Assembly (NCBI RefSeq): GCF_019112545.1
Contig: NW_025064881.1
Coordinates: forward strand, 227,223 to 255,203
DNA: 27,981 nucleotides
Source of the DNA: Guyanagaster necrorhizus
Lineage: Eukaryota > Basidiomycota > Agaricomycetes > Agaricales > Physalacriaceae
Direction: 5' to 3'
A program made the position numbers and the translations under genes. Positions 1 to 12,091 of this stretch are shown one piece after another. A model generated the notes under the pieces. The model worked only from the letters and a program-made list of their open reading frames with translations. It made no database searches and was not told the DNA's origin. How positions within the stretch are numbered: position 1 is the first letter of the stretch; each line of letters opens with the position of its first letter.

Positions 1-2399
1 TTCCAGCCCAATCCATATGCATTGTCAGAATTATGCATTTTGACATCATGCATTGTGAGATAGTCAACTGTATATCCATTTACGGCATTACCATACGAGT
101 CCGGGCCGGTCTTGTGTTCGACTGCGCGTCTATCGTTTACGATCTAATGCAGGCTGTGTCCAAATGACCATCAGCTCTTTCCCGTTGTTTTGCCCAGATC
201 CTCTATCAAACAGCAGCCTAGGCGATAACATAGCCCATCGCAAGTTGATGTGGTCTTGAAATAGCCACCGGTGTCGCGTCCTCGATTGCTAAGCTGGATC
301 CGAGTCAGAAACCCGCATTAAATTTTCTAGATGTCAGAACCATCTGTTGATGCAAAATCTCCGCCCTTGGCCCTTCTTTGCTTCTTTTCTTACTGGCATC
401 TATGAACTCTGGGTCTCCACGCTGAGGACACTTAAATAGACTTGAGAATCTCGACTTCATGGAGCGCATACACGACGCCCATGGGATACAACAAGGCATG
501 TGAGAATACATCCATCTCTATTCTCAGTATCATCTTTCAGTGTCTCTGGGGGACATCGTCCAACGCGTCAATAATCGTGGAAGACTATCTTTCAAGATCG
601 CATAACTCCGAAAACCTCCATGCAATTCTCTGACGAGGGTCAATATTCTCAAGCACTTTGAGCCCTGTATGCAAGAGCTGTGATACTTTCCCGAAAAGCC
701 GAGACAGCTGTTAGCACACATCGGCTTCATCCTTACTGGTATATTTCTTTCTGCTTTTGTTGAATAGGGTAGTTGATTTGTTTTTTTTTCATAGAACATC
801 CTTCAGCTCTCAAGGTTAAACGACCTGCGATCTACCGTATGAGGTCCTCTCCTATGGTCTGCCGACCGTCGGATTGTCGGAGACGTGGGCGGACAAAATC
901 TTGGTCGTGCATCCGCGCTCTGGCTGAATAAATCTCGAGGGATGTTGAACGATACATAGATCGGCTCCGTTGGTCATATCGACTTCCTTTCAACACGAAC
1001 CATCGAATTTCATACACAGCTCCTTGTTGCTGTGCCTGCGTCGTCACTGTACATTACCTCATGGACAGGAACCGTTATCCTGCATTCAGCCACCCATTAC
1101 GCAGCTCCAGCGTCTATATTCCCACCCTGCGTGGCGGTGCATTCCTTAGTTTTTCGGATAGGTCCTTGCACGTGGCTGCTATCCCGACAAGTCGCCGTAA
1201 CGGAAGTCTACACCGTGAGTGGCTTTGTCCTTCTTACCCCTCTCAGCTTTTATTCAATTATTGGCAAATTGTTTTGTCCAGGCAGGCTCAGGCATTTCTG
1301 GACCGCAAACGCTGCACTTATCAAGCGGAACGTAGTAGCACTAGCTTGTTGTCGTTGTCAGGATCTGTGGGAACCGCGAACGTGTCGAGTATGTACCTGT
1401 CACGTTCACGATATATGTGCTTATGATAATGTGTCTTTTATCAGAGCCTATGTCTCAGAGCAAGCAGTGTAACTGTTACATCATTAGCACAGCTTTCTTC
1501 CCCTTCCCCCCCCCCCCCCCCAGCATATATATAGACACCGGAAGCAGGTGCTACTTTCACTCGATGGCTATGCAAATTCTGTCGGTTATCCATCCGAATT
1601 TGAGGTGTAAACACTGCGCGTTTTGACTCGTCCTAATCATTCCGATGCTTATATGTAGCTGTGTGGACGCCACCGGACCAGTGCGTACCTTCGGCTTTGG
1701 TTTTGGCTTTGGCTCTCTGAGTGACTCGGAGGTCTAGGTCTCTCGGAGTCATTTAGCGGCGTTGCAAATCCGGGGCGCAGCACGCTGATACTTATCTCTT
1801 TGAAACACTGGTACCCAGCTAGTTCTGATACAGCCCGTACATTTGCCAGGTCTTCAGGACTCCATGATAGTCGGAAACTGGAACTCACGCACGGCACTGT
1901 ATTGGTGATTCCTCAGCTGTAGAAGTGTGCCGAGCTGGATATGCTGCATACGCAAGCGTCTCGCTTAGCTGTACCTCGATTAAGCTAGGTGGCGTATCCA
2001 TAACAGCAACACGAAAGCGACGATGATCCGCAAGGTGGCGAGTTATTAATATATGTTTATAGTGGATTGGGTTTTACAACAGCGCCCATGTTTTCCTCGG
2101 CCATCAATGTCGTGACTCGCAAACACTGATAAAGGACAGATAGTGTACCGCTTTCTGCTGTATGTCGCAAGATTGCAGCTCGCCTCGACCGTTCTTGAAT
2201 CAGTGAGGTCCTTGAGGGTCCTCGTACATGTAAGATCTCGATCATTGTTTTGTACATCTGTATTTCATTGATATGGACCGCCGCTGAACAGGGTAATATC
2301 ATGATTATGATGCATGATGCGCGCGCGATTTACAATTTCCCAATGCCTTTAAAGACCGTTGCATAGATTCAGTATCCGACTACGACTATCACCTTCAAT
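1..2399. other. Intergenic, no supported gene
   Basis: I see no convincing gene here. Several short ORFs exist on both strands, but none gives a recognisable protein. On the minus strand near 570-700 there is a helical-looking stretch containing LHTGLKVLENIDPRQRIAWR. It is bounded by stop codons and could be a fragment of a decayed gene. A run of 16 C residues (1506-1521) sits directly before a TATATATA-like stretch. A possible spliced ORF at 1061-1534 is listed separately. Confidence 0.5.
1061..1534 (+). CDS. Weak candidate: three-exon hypothetical ORF
   Basis: This is a weak model supported mainly by splice signals. The candidate exons are 1061-1214, 1282-1388 and 1445-1534. The intervening segments start with good donors (GTGAGT at 1215, GTATGT at 1389) and end in pyrimidine-AG (TTGTCCAG, TTTATCAG), with lengths of 67 and 56 nt. 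Joined, they give 116 residues with no internal stop and a Pro-rich end. No domain is recognised, and the second exon is also open in another frame, so the reading frame is uncertain. It could be a real small gene, a spliced non-coding RNA, or chance. Confidence 0.18.
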
Positions 2400-4425
2400 A
2401 TGGACTCGGCGAACCTCTTCGGTTCTGGCCTTCGATCCATACACCGTTTTCTGCTCGCTTTGTTAGGCCGATACTTTCTTGCAGCATCACGACAATGGTC
2501 AAAACGGACTGTAAGGGACCATTGCGAGATATCTGAAAAGTCACCTCTTTCCCCTCTATCCGCACAGTCTCTGGTTTCCGGCCGTAGTTTTGGTCCCCGT
2601 GTTGAAGTACGATTCGAGAGCATCCACAGTGCCTTTCAAGTCTCTGCGCTTATCGATCCCGCGCAAGAAGCTGTTGTGGACCACCTCGGTAATTGCCTTT
2701 CGTACGGGGAGCTGGATAGGCTGTCTTTGCGCCTTGCCTCATATCTAAGGTCTCGGGGCGTTGGTCGTGGATCTCTTGTTGGCCTCGTCGTTCAGCGGTC
2801 GATTCCTCAGGTGGTTGCTATCCTTGGGGTTCTTCGCGCCGGCGCTGCGTATATTCCCTTAGACGGAGACGTCATAACCGATGATACCCTGAAGGGTATC
2901 ATGGACACTGCCGATCCTTCCTACATATTGATATCAAAAGGGTGCCTTGCTCGGGCGGCTATGCTGAACCATCCACATGGGTGCTTGGAAGACATCATTG
3001 ATGTAATCCAACAAGCACAAGATGGATACGTCGACTTTGACAGCCCTATTTCGCGAAGAACTGACACAGCCTACATTATATTCACTTCGGGTATGCACAT
3101 CGGTTTGAATTCTTGCAACATATTTCTCATTTTTCATGGCACAGGTACTACGGGAAAACCCAAAGGAGTAATGGTGAGTCACTCCAATGTCGTAAACTGT
3201 GCGTCGTCATACCATATCTATGACTCAAGCGCGTCGTCCTGACCGAAATTTAGTGCTTTCCCTGGCCCCGGGAAATCTGGGTATCAAGCCGGGAGTCAAG
3301 GTTGCGCAACTCATGAACGTTGCTTTTGACATGTGTGCATGGGAAACCCTTGGCTGTTTGATGAACGGGGGAACTCTGTATCTGCGAGGACCGCATCGGT
3401 GCGACTGGATCAAGGTCCTGAAGACGGTCGATGTTGTTATTGCCACACCTTCCATACTGGCTCCCCATGATCCTAAGGACTTCCCGAATATACGTGTCGT
3501 CGCTACTGCTGGGGAACCTTGCCCTCAATCGTTGGCGGATAAATGGGCTATGCAGACAACGTTCTACAACTGCTGTGGACCTACAGAGGTGCGTACGAGT
3601 GTACCGACGCTATGTCAAAGTCTCACGTTTCTTTCCAGATTACTATTGTCAATACCATGCACCGTCACATCCCCCATACAGCTCTCTCCATAGGGAAGCC
3701 GACACCTAACAACAGTGTCTATATCCTGGACGACTATCTTCGACCCGTACCTGTTGGAACTGCCGGAATCATGTGGGCTGGCGGGGATGGTGTTTCGAAA
3801 GGGTACCTCGGATTGGATGACCTAACGTCCCAGAGGTTCTTGGCAGATCCTTTCAGAGGCGGCAGGTACGTGATGGCACCTTGCTTTCTTATCAACCGCT
3901 AAATATCCTAAATTTTTTTTTTACCCAGGAAGATGTATAACACCGGGGACATCGGCAGGTGGAGGGATGACGGCTCCATCGACCATCTAGGTCGCGTTGA
4001 TGATCAAGTCAAGATCAAAGTGGGTTCTGGGCGTGTTATTTGTGGTTCACTTTTCCTGGCATACTGATTACGATTTAGGGATTTCGCGTCGAGTTGGATG
4101 GTGTCAGTGCCGCGATGCTTACTTGTCCCGACGTTACTGGTGCTTGTGCTGTTCTCGTCGGTGACGAGCTCTTTGGTTTTTACACTCCTCCCTCGGTCGG
4201 TATTGCTCCTGTCCGAGATGCCGTCTGCAGAATGCTTCCCCGATACTCCGTACCGTCTAAATTCGTATCGCTATCCGCTCTTCCGCTGACAAAGTATGTC
4301 CTCCTTTTTTTTTAAAAAAAAAAGAAAAGTCATTGCTTGAATCCTCGTTGACTCTCTGTTTTTGAAGGAACGGGAAAATAGACAAGGCGAAACTCAAAGA
4401 GAATGCTGCTGCGCAACGACCCTGA
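2400..4425 (+). CDS. NRPS-like free-standing adenylation (AMP-binding) domain protein
   Basis: This is an ATP-dependent adenylating enzyme of the NRPS A-domain type, which activates a carboxylic or amino acid as its AMP ester; the substrate is unknown. Seven exons (2400-3090, 3145-3198, 3254-3588, 3639-3865, 3929-4019, 4079-4293, 4368-4425) sum to 1671 nt, or 556 residues. Introns are 50-74 nt, GT-AG. The core motifs are visible after splicing: A3 [15 protein letters not shown] (about 225-239), A4 FDMCAWE (273-279), A5 NCCGPTE (354-360), A7 YNTGD (439-443), A8 [16 protein letters not shown] (about 457-472), and A10 NGKIDK with the catalytic Lys at about 541. The stop follows 14 codons after NGKIDK. 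I see no thiolation, reductase, thioesterase or acyltransferase domain here or downstream. The roughly 80 residues before the A-domain fold are not recognised. All core motifs are intact, so it is probably functional rather than decayed, but it may be a truncated NRPS-like gene. The start is the first in-frame ATG. Confidence 0.87.
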
Positions 4426-5301
4426 TAACAGACCTTGTGATACCCGCTTTATATCCCTTCTACCATACAATCAGCTGGCTTATCTGGGTCCGGTCACCTT
4501 AGCAGCTCACATATCTAATCTCTGTTACCCCGAGCAGAGCGTATCGTCGCTGCACCACTCCATGCTATTATTTACTCACGAACACCTAGACCTCGGTGTA
4601 CAGATGCAGACGCCTACCTACTGTAATGTCTATTACTTGTATACACATCGATACTACTTTCAGGATTATGACACTATTATTAATGGTCTTGTATTTTTTT
4701 GCATGTTACATATATTATGTTACGTAGTATGTATTGCTTTTGAGGGTTCCCCGTTTCATGTTGTACGTTCGCGTTCTAAAGGTAGGAGTTATCCATATCG
4801 CCCTATAGGCTGCAAGCATTGCTCCAGTCTTCTAGTCATTGCATTAGACGATGACATACCCTCTATTGAAAAAATATACCTTTTCTAAAGTCTTCTTGCG
4901 GGCAGTGGGGGAGGGGAGAAGCTGTTTGCCGGAAGAACGTTTCTGCTTTGCCCACGGGTCCCAGCACCCTCGACCCCTCGTTGTAGGCTTCCCACCCCCC
5001 CTTGCCTCAATGCCTCAATGCTGTGGTCAGCAGCAGCCCTCAAAGCGTTGGTTTCAGACGCGTGGCGTCGGACACGTGTGCATGAACCCTCATCATGCAT
5101 CATGATGGAGGATTATATTCGTTCCAAACCCTCGCCGGTCCACGTCCCTCCCATATATTTTTCGGACCTAAAAGCCCGCAAAAGAAAAAAACTAGTGTAG
5201 TGTTGCCTATCGCATATCTCAGACTTCTTCTAAAAAAACAACCCACGCACGGTCCTTTCTCCATTGATTGATTGACTGACTGACTGTAACTGCCTGCCGC
5301 A
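4426..5301. other. Intergenic
   Basis: This stretch follows the adenylation gene and has no recognisable coding sequence. The short ORFs here have no family resemblance and no splice-consistent extension that would add a carrier domain to the upstream gene. A TATA-like element (about 5154-5161) lies roughly 150 nt before the ATG of the small candidate ORF at 5302. Confidence 0.5.
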
Positions 5302-5593
5302 ATGGAGAGCAAGCACATCTTCCAAATCGGCTCGCCAAGCCCAAGTGAGTGTCGTTGTTTCTATTCTCCTGCAAAAGCGAAAAAAGACCAACACCGACAC
5401 CGATAAGAAGATAGCAAGCAAGCATTCAAATGATCCTATGAATAACCCACAAATGGAGGCTTATCATCACGAAAAAAGGACCGTACAGTGGCGGAACAAG
5501 ATGTGGGCAAGTACACTTACTTACAAAGGGCAGCTCAGTAGTATCACTACAGATAAGCGAGAACGAACGCCATATCCTACTCCGTCGCATTGA
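5302..5593 (+). CDS. Weak candidate: two-exon small ORF
   Basis: A possible small gene. The exons would be 5302-5344 and 5415-5593, separated by a 70-nt segment with a strong GTGAGT donor and an ATAG acceptor. The joined length is 222 nt, giving 73 residues that start MESKHIFQIG and are otherwise hydrophilic. A TATA-like box lies upstream. No homologous family is recognised, there is no clear branch-point motif, and the second exon is open in the unspliced frame too, so this may be chance. It ends before the 3' end of the convergent minus-strand gene. Confidence 0.22.
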
Positions 5594-5920
5594 GAACGAT
5601 AACAAGTCCGAGTCCTTATCCCTCCAACGTAAGAGATAAAGAGATAAAGGGAAAAAAAAGTGCTGGGGTATTATGTTCAATGTGTGAGTAAAGAATACAA
5701 TTGATGTACTTAGACTGTCCTAGTATGCTATTAATAATGACGGCAGGGTGGGTTTCCAGCAGAGCGGGTACATTTCAGTTCCCCCTTTCTCTGCTGGCTC
5801 ATAAAGTTTTAACGGTCCAAAAATAATGGGAGAACAAAAACAAGCTTTGAAGAGATATAAATCCAAAAAGAAAAAGAACGTCAAGGAGACCCCTAAACAA
5901 TGGAGGGAAAAAAAAAAAGT
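5594..5920. other. Intergenic / 3' flank of the minus-strand gene
   Basis: AT-rich sequence with no coding signal. It most likely holds the 3' UTR and polyadenylation region of the large minus-strand gene that ends at 5921. I see no clear AATAAA on the minus strand. Confidence 0.4.
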
Positions 5921-8900
5921 TCATGTTCCAGCTTTCCAGCTCGACGGTGGGGGCCTTCGTGGACTATTACTGCCGCTGCTGGGTCTAACTGGATTAGCAG
6001 GCTGACTGACAGTTCGAGTCCTGGGATTCGTAACACCCTGTCCACCAACCATCGACGGCCGCTGCGCTTGCGAAGGAACAGGCGGCACCGGGGGGACGTA
6101 CGCAGAGTCTCTACCACCCGTTCCCCGACCGCCACCACCACCACCACCACCAGTCCTACGCCGATTGCCAAACGACTCTCCATACACGCTCTGCGAAGAA
6201 TTCCAAGCGGTCCCACGACCTCCACCACTACCACCACCATACTCGCTCCGTGCCCCACCTCCATACATGGACTGGGCCGAAGGGAATATCATCGAGCCAG
6301 CAGAAGACCAGCCACCGCCCATACCATACATCGACGGGACACCACGACCACCACCGTACATGCTCCCCCCACTGTTAAAGCCGATAGCAGAGGTACGCTC
6401 CCACTCATCGCCAGCAGCAGCCATAGCCTGCTGCGCCACCGCCATTTGATAAGTCTGCTTTGCATACATCATAGCTTGCTGGTGCGCAGCGAAAAAGGCA
6501 GGATCGCCAGGGGGAGGCGTAGGCCCCATGAACTGCGCGGGGCTGAGCATCCCAGGGTTGCCCATACCCATCGCCATCTGCGGCCACCCGTTCCAACCAG
6601 GTGCGGGCCCACCGAATCCCATCTGCATAGACATCGGCCTACCCATCACCGGTCCCAATGTACTCATCCGCGCAGAGTTTATCTGGCCGATAGGCGTATC
6701 CTCTTCGTCGTCAACGATAGGTCCAGGTCCATTAATGACATTGCCCAGCTAAAACAAAGCAAAGCATATCAGTTTCAGATTCACAAGCGTCGACAACCCA
6801 AAAAAAAAAAAAAAAAACACACACCTCAATAGCAGCCTTCGCTTCATCTCTCCGTCGATCTCGCCTTCGCGTTTCGTCATCCTCCGGCTTATTCTTGCCT
6901 TTACCCGGAACAGCCGCGTCATCCTCAAAGCTGACACTACGACGCTTTGCATGTCCCTTGGGACCCAACCCCAGACCGCTAGCGCCTCCACTCCATTGCT
7001 CCCCCTTGGACTCACGTCCGCTGGTCGTACTTGCAATATCGCTTCCATCCCTCGGAGTTAACGGAGCACGTCCACTGCTCGAATCGCCCGTAGAACTCGC
7101 TGGACTCTCCCGCAGCGTAGCAAAAGGCTTCGTAGGTACAGGGAACATTGCTACTTTTGGTGACGCAGGGATCGACATCAAAGGCATCATTGAACTGCTG
7201 CGCGGCCTGGAATTATTACCTGCGGAATTAGGAACTGCGGATTTCGGTACATTAGGCACGGAGGCGCTCGCGATTTTCGTATTCTTCGGAGGAGGAGCAC
7301 GAGCTAGTGGAAGAGGAGGGGGAGTAGCCTTGACAGGAGTACTGTTTGCAGGAATATCGGAAGAAGCTGTCGTTGGACTGGCTGGAATGACAGTACTACT
7401 ACGTTGCCGGGGTTGGGATACATCAACACCACTGATACTCGCAGCACCCTTCTGTTGCTGGGGACGAGAGGTGACGCTGAAAGACGGTACTGGTGTACGA
7501 CGAAGAATAGGAATCGGGGGAGAGATCGACTCAGGAGGCGGCGCCGCCTTCCCTCTACCCTCCGTCTGATCATCAGAATCTTCTTCGTCCATCTCGTCCT
7601 CCGTCGTCTCCTCATCCTCCGCCCTCATTCCCGGAAAGCTCTTCTTCTTCCCAGGGAAAACCTTCTTAGTGAGCTCCTCTTCTTCCTCGCCCTCTTCCTC
7701 GCCATTCTTACTGATCAGCCGAATCCCGCCTCCCAGCATACGCGCTAATTCATCCATGTTATCATCCGTGGATCGAGTTCGCACCGAGGGATTATCACTA
7801 GACGTCCGACGGTGCCCAATTTGTCGAATTGTGCTGTGCGGATCCGTGGGAGGATCTGTCCATAGCGTGGGTGTCTGCACCGGTCTCGCAGGAGTCATTT
7901 GAACACGGTCTGAAGACGCGGTGCTGCGTCTGCCAGAAGGAACAGATGAGGACGTGGCAGAACTCAAGGACGCAGCACTACTTGCTGAACTCATCATTAC
8001 CTTGCCGAGACGTTCGTTCAGACCCTCTCTAACAGCGGACTCCGCCGTCTCTTTGCGCACGGGAATCGTCCTCTGTGGGACAACAGGGGAAGGGTCCACG
8101 CTCAAGGTCCTTGCAGCCTTCACTGGCGAACCTGGTGGGGAGACGAATGGAGCGGGAGGGGAGGTTGACGTGATAGGCAGTGTCGGTGGCGTCATTGACA
8201 CGGGCGACGAGACCAGGGTTTTGCCAGGGGTGAATGCAGGCGAAGGGGCAGATGTATTGGGCCCAGACTCAAGGGGACGGCGATTGGGGCCCGTGAGGGT
8301 ATTAATGTCAATCAAAGGTTTTATCGCGCGAGCAGAAGATTGGGAACGGTTGGATTGCTGGGACATGGAACTACCTGGGCGACGTGGGGGAACGAGGGAA
8401 GCGAGCGGCGCATCATCCTCTGAATCAGACGTATCGGAATCCTGAGAGACGACAATGCTACGACGAACTGTAGCCGGAGGATTAGACACGGAAGAAGCTT
8501 CACGTATGTGCCGTGACTGTCGTGAGGAGTCTGGCAGGTAGTTGCATTAGAGACGCAAGCATGAATCAATGTCTGAAACCATACCTGCACCAGGATTCGA
8601 ATTGGCAATTAGACTCGCTCGTTGTGCTGGAGCACTGGGGGACGCTCCGCTTGTCGACAAGCTGGCACGCTTGCGAACGTCCGGATTCGACACCGACGCG
8701 GGCATTCGGGGAGGAGGTTGTCTTGGAGGGCGAGAATGTACGTGAGACGAGGAAGAGGATCCATGTCCAATTTCGGACTGTGTGGCTCTGGCTTTCCCAC
8801 CTCTTGCTTTCATGTGTTGCGTAAGTGTACGTCTGCGACCAAGGTTACTCTTCGTAGCACGACCATCGTCAGAGTCGACTTCTGACGATGAAGCTGATTC

Positions 8901-9929
8901 ATCTGAATCTGAATCATATACCAGAGACGACAGCCTCCGACCGTCCAGAGGGTTTCGGCTCACCGATCTTGACGCGATTCTAGCATGAGGAGGTTGCTGC
9001 CGCGGACTAGGTGGAACGTTGGGCAGTCCTTTACCTTGATCATGCTGTGGCCCTGGACTGATTGACCTAAAGGAAGGAACAGGGGATCCTGCAGCGCTTC
9101 TGCGGGCCTGAGCTTCTCGAAAGGCGGCTACAGATATACGTTGTGAAGAGTCGGAGGCAGTACTGGCATTCCGAGGACGCACTACCGGTACCGCCGGTGG
9201 CTGCAACGAGGCCGCGGATGCTGTAGAACGCGCAGGTGATGGCGGACGAACGTGACGGAAGGACTTGAGATTAAAAGAAGATTCCGCGTCGATTGGCGGA
9301 GAGAGTGGCGAAGAAGCGGCAGGTTTCGCCGTTTGCAAAGCTGATTTCGTCGGTGTAGAATTCTGAGATTTCGACCAGTTAAAGAAAGGTCGTTTTTGAG
9401 TATTGGAAGGCGTTGGAGAATCTGAATGAGGGTATCGTCTATCACTGGGTAAAGAGCGCGTGGATAGCGCGCTTTGTGGGTCACCGTAGGTAGCGAATAC
9501 GGACCTCTTCGTCGGTGGTGGTACAAGGCGGTGAGGATCTGCCTCCGCATCTGACATCGCCCCACTGTTGAGTCCCCCTAGGTACCCTGGCCGCGCCCCA
9601 TCACCGGCATAGTCTGTCAAGTTCGAGACCGTCGAGGATGATGCTGCCATCTTTTTCCGACCAAATGGAAGACGAAGCTTGCTCGACGAGGCCCCCGCTG
9701 ATGGATAAACATTCATAACTGAAGGTCTTGCAGCATCGCGAGGGTGCAGGAGGTCTCGCCCACTCGGACTTGACGGCAGCGACCTGTCCGTGTGTATGTA
9801 CTCGGACGTCGGCGATGACAAGGCGGATTCGAACTCTGAATTCAAGCTGTTGATGCTGGGCGAGCCCCTCGTCACGTCACCCTTCCTCGCTGCCTTGTTT
9901 TTCTTCGAAAAAATTCCAAGCAAAGGCAT
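5921..9929 (-). CDS. Large intrinsically disordered Ser/Pro-rich protein, function unknown
   Basis: Three exons on the minus strand (9929-8585, 8530-6825, 6748-5921) sum to 3879 nt, or 1292 residues. The introns are 54 and 76 nt, GT-AG; the second carries an 18-nt T tract on the sense strand. The start is chosen at MPLLGIFSKK because its CCGCC context is good. An in-frame ATG farther upstream (10166) would read through a likely 5' UTR intron. Most of the protein is low-complexity: Ser/Pro/Arg-rich to about residue 720, then an acidic run (about 725-780), then a Met/Gly/Gln-rich tail from about residue 1045, including FAAHQQAMMYAKQTYQMAVA. The tail looks prion-like. I recognise no catalytic domain, signal peptide or membrane segment. 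The many SP and RRXS sites suggest phosphorylation, but that is inference. The gene is divergent from the chitin synthase across about 2.2 kb. The ORF is confident; the function is unknown. Confidence 0.8.
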
Positions 9930-9948
9930 GGCGGGAATCTGACGACTT

Positions 9949-10001
9949 CTGCACCGCCAACAATTGAGTAAGCGATGGCATATGAAGCAAGGCGAGAGTA
10001 C
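9949..10001 (-). other. Possible 5' UTR intron of the disordered-protein gene
   Basis: On the minus strand, a CAG|GTACTC donor at 10001 and a GTGCAG acceptor ending at 9949 bound 53 nt, with CTTACTCAAT as a plausible branch point. The segment lies 20 nt upstream of the chosen ATG (9929). If it is spliced, the longer in-frame N terminus starting at 10166 would not be translated as such. Confidence 0.4.
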
Positions 10002-12091
10002 CTGTATCCGTTTTCCCAATACGCTCGTCGTCGCTGGCGACGATGGAAAGTGGCTCTCCTGCCTGCAGAGTAATAGACAGCGCAACAAAACGTTGGCGAA
10101 CGAAAGAAGGGCAAGGGTCGAGACGTCTAGCTCGGCACGTGGCAAGGCGGCAGTAAATGTCCCCAATAGGAAATCGCTGTTTTTTTCGGTTTCAGCTTCC
10201 TCCTATGACACCGCCGTGCAAAGCGGTGAGTCTGTCTATTGCGACTGATTTATTAAAATAAAGTGAAGATCTTCCTATTGCCTATATATTTCCCTGGCCT
10301 CCTTCTCCTCCCCCCTCCTTCGCTGGTACGCGACTGGTTTTTCCCAAGCTAAAGGTACTCCTTTGCCTCCCCCCCTTTTTGTCATATGTGGCATTAGTTC
10401 CGTAAACACGTTCCAGCTGGAATGTGGGGCAGCCGGTTGCATTTCTCTGGTCTTCTCTCTTAACGACATCACGACATCATGCCTTCCACTTCATGACGAC
10501 GATTGTGTGGCTAAGATTTACTACTTAGTCCAAGCTCTGGGACGATGCCCCTTCTATCTGGTGTTGTCCCGACCGCCTGATCACGATCGTGATAATCTTT
10601 CTGTCCGTGATGGTTGCTCTTTCGGGTTGTTACCCGGGGACGTCCATGCGTGGGGGACACGCCACTAAACGGAGAGAATGTAGAATTAATATTGGAGGTA
10701 CATAGCACAGCGATCCCCGTCTGTCTGTCTCCCGCCCCACTCCTTCTGCGATGGAGTACGCAACATTAACGCAATAATGCGGTAATTTGTGAGAGAAGCA
10801 CACCTAATCGATGATTCTCTGAGGCTTGTCCGATGACTTTCCGTCATTGCCCTCGTTCTCGAATACGATTTGAGCTAGGCTACTTCCTGCGTCTTCCCCC
10901 CCCCGGATGATTCTGACCCCCTTCTTCTCTCAATGCACCCAAAGGAGCATTTAACCGAGCCTCGTATCACTCTGATGCTGTGATCGCCGGGACTTCTGAG
11001 CGGAGACCCACTTTCTCCAGATCTAGGTGCGAATCCCTTCCCCGTATACATCTTTTGCGTGATAATTATTGAATATTGTTTTGTTTGCCAGGGTCGATCG
11101 TCACTCAATGTAAAAGAGACAAACAATAACTGTCTTGCCCTTGCACGGTAGTGGAACACGAATCGAGGAGGGTACGGAGTTCACTTGGCTTTGCGCTTTG
11201 CGGGATTAGGCTAGCTCCCGTCAGCGGAGTATACGTTGAAAAAAAAACAATGCTCACCATTCTACCTATGTACTAGTGGATGACGATCGTACGGTGCTCT
11301 CCGCGTCCCTCGAATTTCTGATATAGGGGATCTTCTATGTACTATCGACAATCTCCGTTCTATCTAGAACTAGTGGCGATAATGACGTGCAAATCTACAG
11401 TGGCGCTCTTGCATGACCTTGAGGGAATCTGTAGCAGTGTCTTCATCAGGTTCTTTCTACCCGGTTCATTGGACGTCATAGCTGAATTCGGAGAAGTAGA
11501 GGTAACTTTATATTTGGGTGGTCAACCCCATGCTCTCGACAATGACCTTGCAGGTTCTGTCCATTACGAAGGTACGTGATTACCGGGGGTGCGAGTGAAA
11601 TGTCCAAGAAAGTGGTAACGAGAGTGTGACAATTCACATGTCGTCGAGAATGGCGACGGTACCGGTATAACAGAACTCCCGCTTTTGTTTCCCACAGAGA
11701 TGGGTGTGTTTTTCCCCCGAGCTGCCAAGGCCCAACGTAAAGACAACCTCAAGCTGTAGAACATCAACCTGTAGTGATTGAAGGACGAGGAACACTAATA
11801 AATACGCCACAAAGAAATCCTGCGTTTGTTAAAAAGCATACGGACCTGACCTCTTGTAATTGAAACCATTAGCCCGTCGTGATGGGAAGTTTCCATTCTG
11901 GGCCTAGTTGCCAGCCGAAAAGCCCGGCTAAATTTTGTCACAAAGCTTCCACATTTAGACACCTCCAGTCACTCGTCCTCGTCGACATTTGTCATTGTCA
12001 GACCTTCACCGCCCTGCTGTGGCTCACTCTCTTAACGAACGCCGCTCATTGTCTCACTCAACCTGCTCGAGGCAGGAATTAATCCTCGATC
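10002..12091. other. Divergent intergenic region
   Basis: About 2.1 kb separates the minus-strand disordered-protein gene from the plus-strand chitin synthase. Short ORFs are present on both strands, but none resembles a known protein and none extends by convincing splicing. It presumably holds the two promoters. No tRNA, repeat array or clear regulatory site was recognised. Confidence 0.5.

Noticed and set aside
4403..4888. ORF after the adenylation gene that might encode a missing carrier domain
   Set aside because: The translation has no carrier-type serine motif or other recognisable domain, and no splice path from the last A-domain exon was found.
5900..6832. Plus-strand 310-residue ORF rich in Thr, Arg and His
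   Set aside because: It overlaps the third exon of the minus-strand gene, runs through the T-tract intron, and has only low-complexity composition.
6895..7569. Plus-strand ORF of 224 residues opposite the disordered-protein gene
   Set aside because: It is the mirror of a Ser/Pro-rich coding region on the minus strand. Its composition follows from the antisense reading, and no family is recognised.
11000..11045. Box-B-like GGTGCGAATCCC suggesting a tRNA
   Set aside because: The T stem does not pair, and no acceptor stem or D arm can be built around it.
11361..11374. TCTAGAACTAGTGG, identical to part of a common cloning-vector polylinker
   Set aside because: Only 14 nt match, the following bases diverge from the polylinker, and the flanking sequence reads as ordinary genomic DNA. 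Most likely chance.
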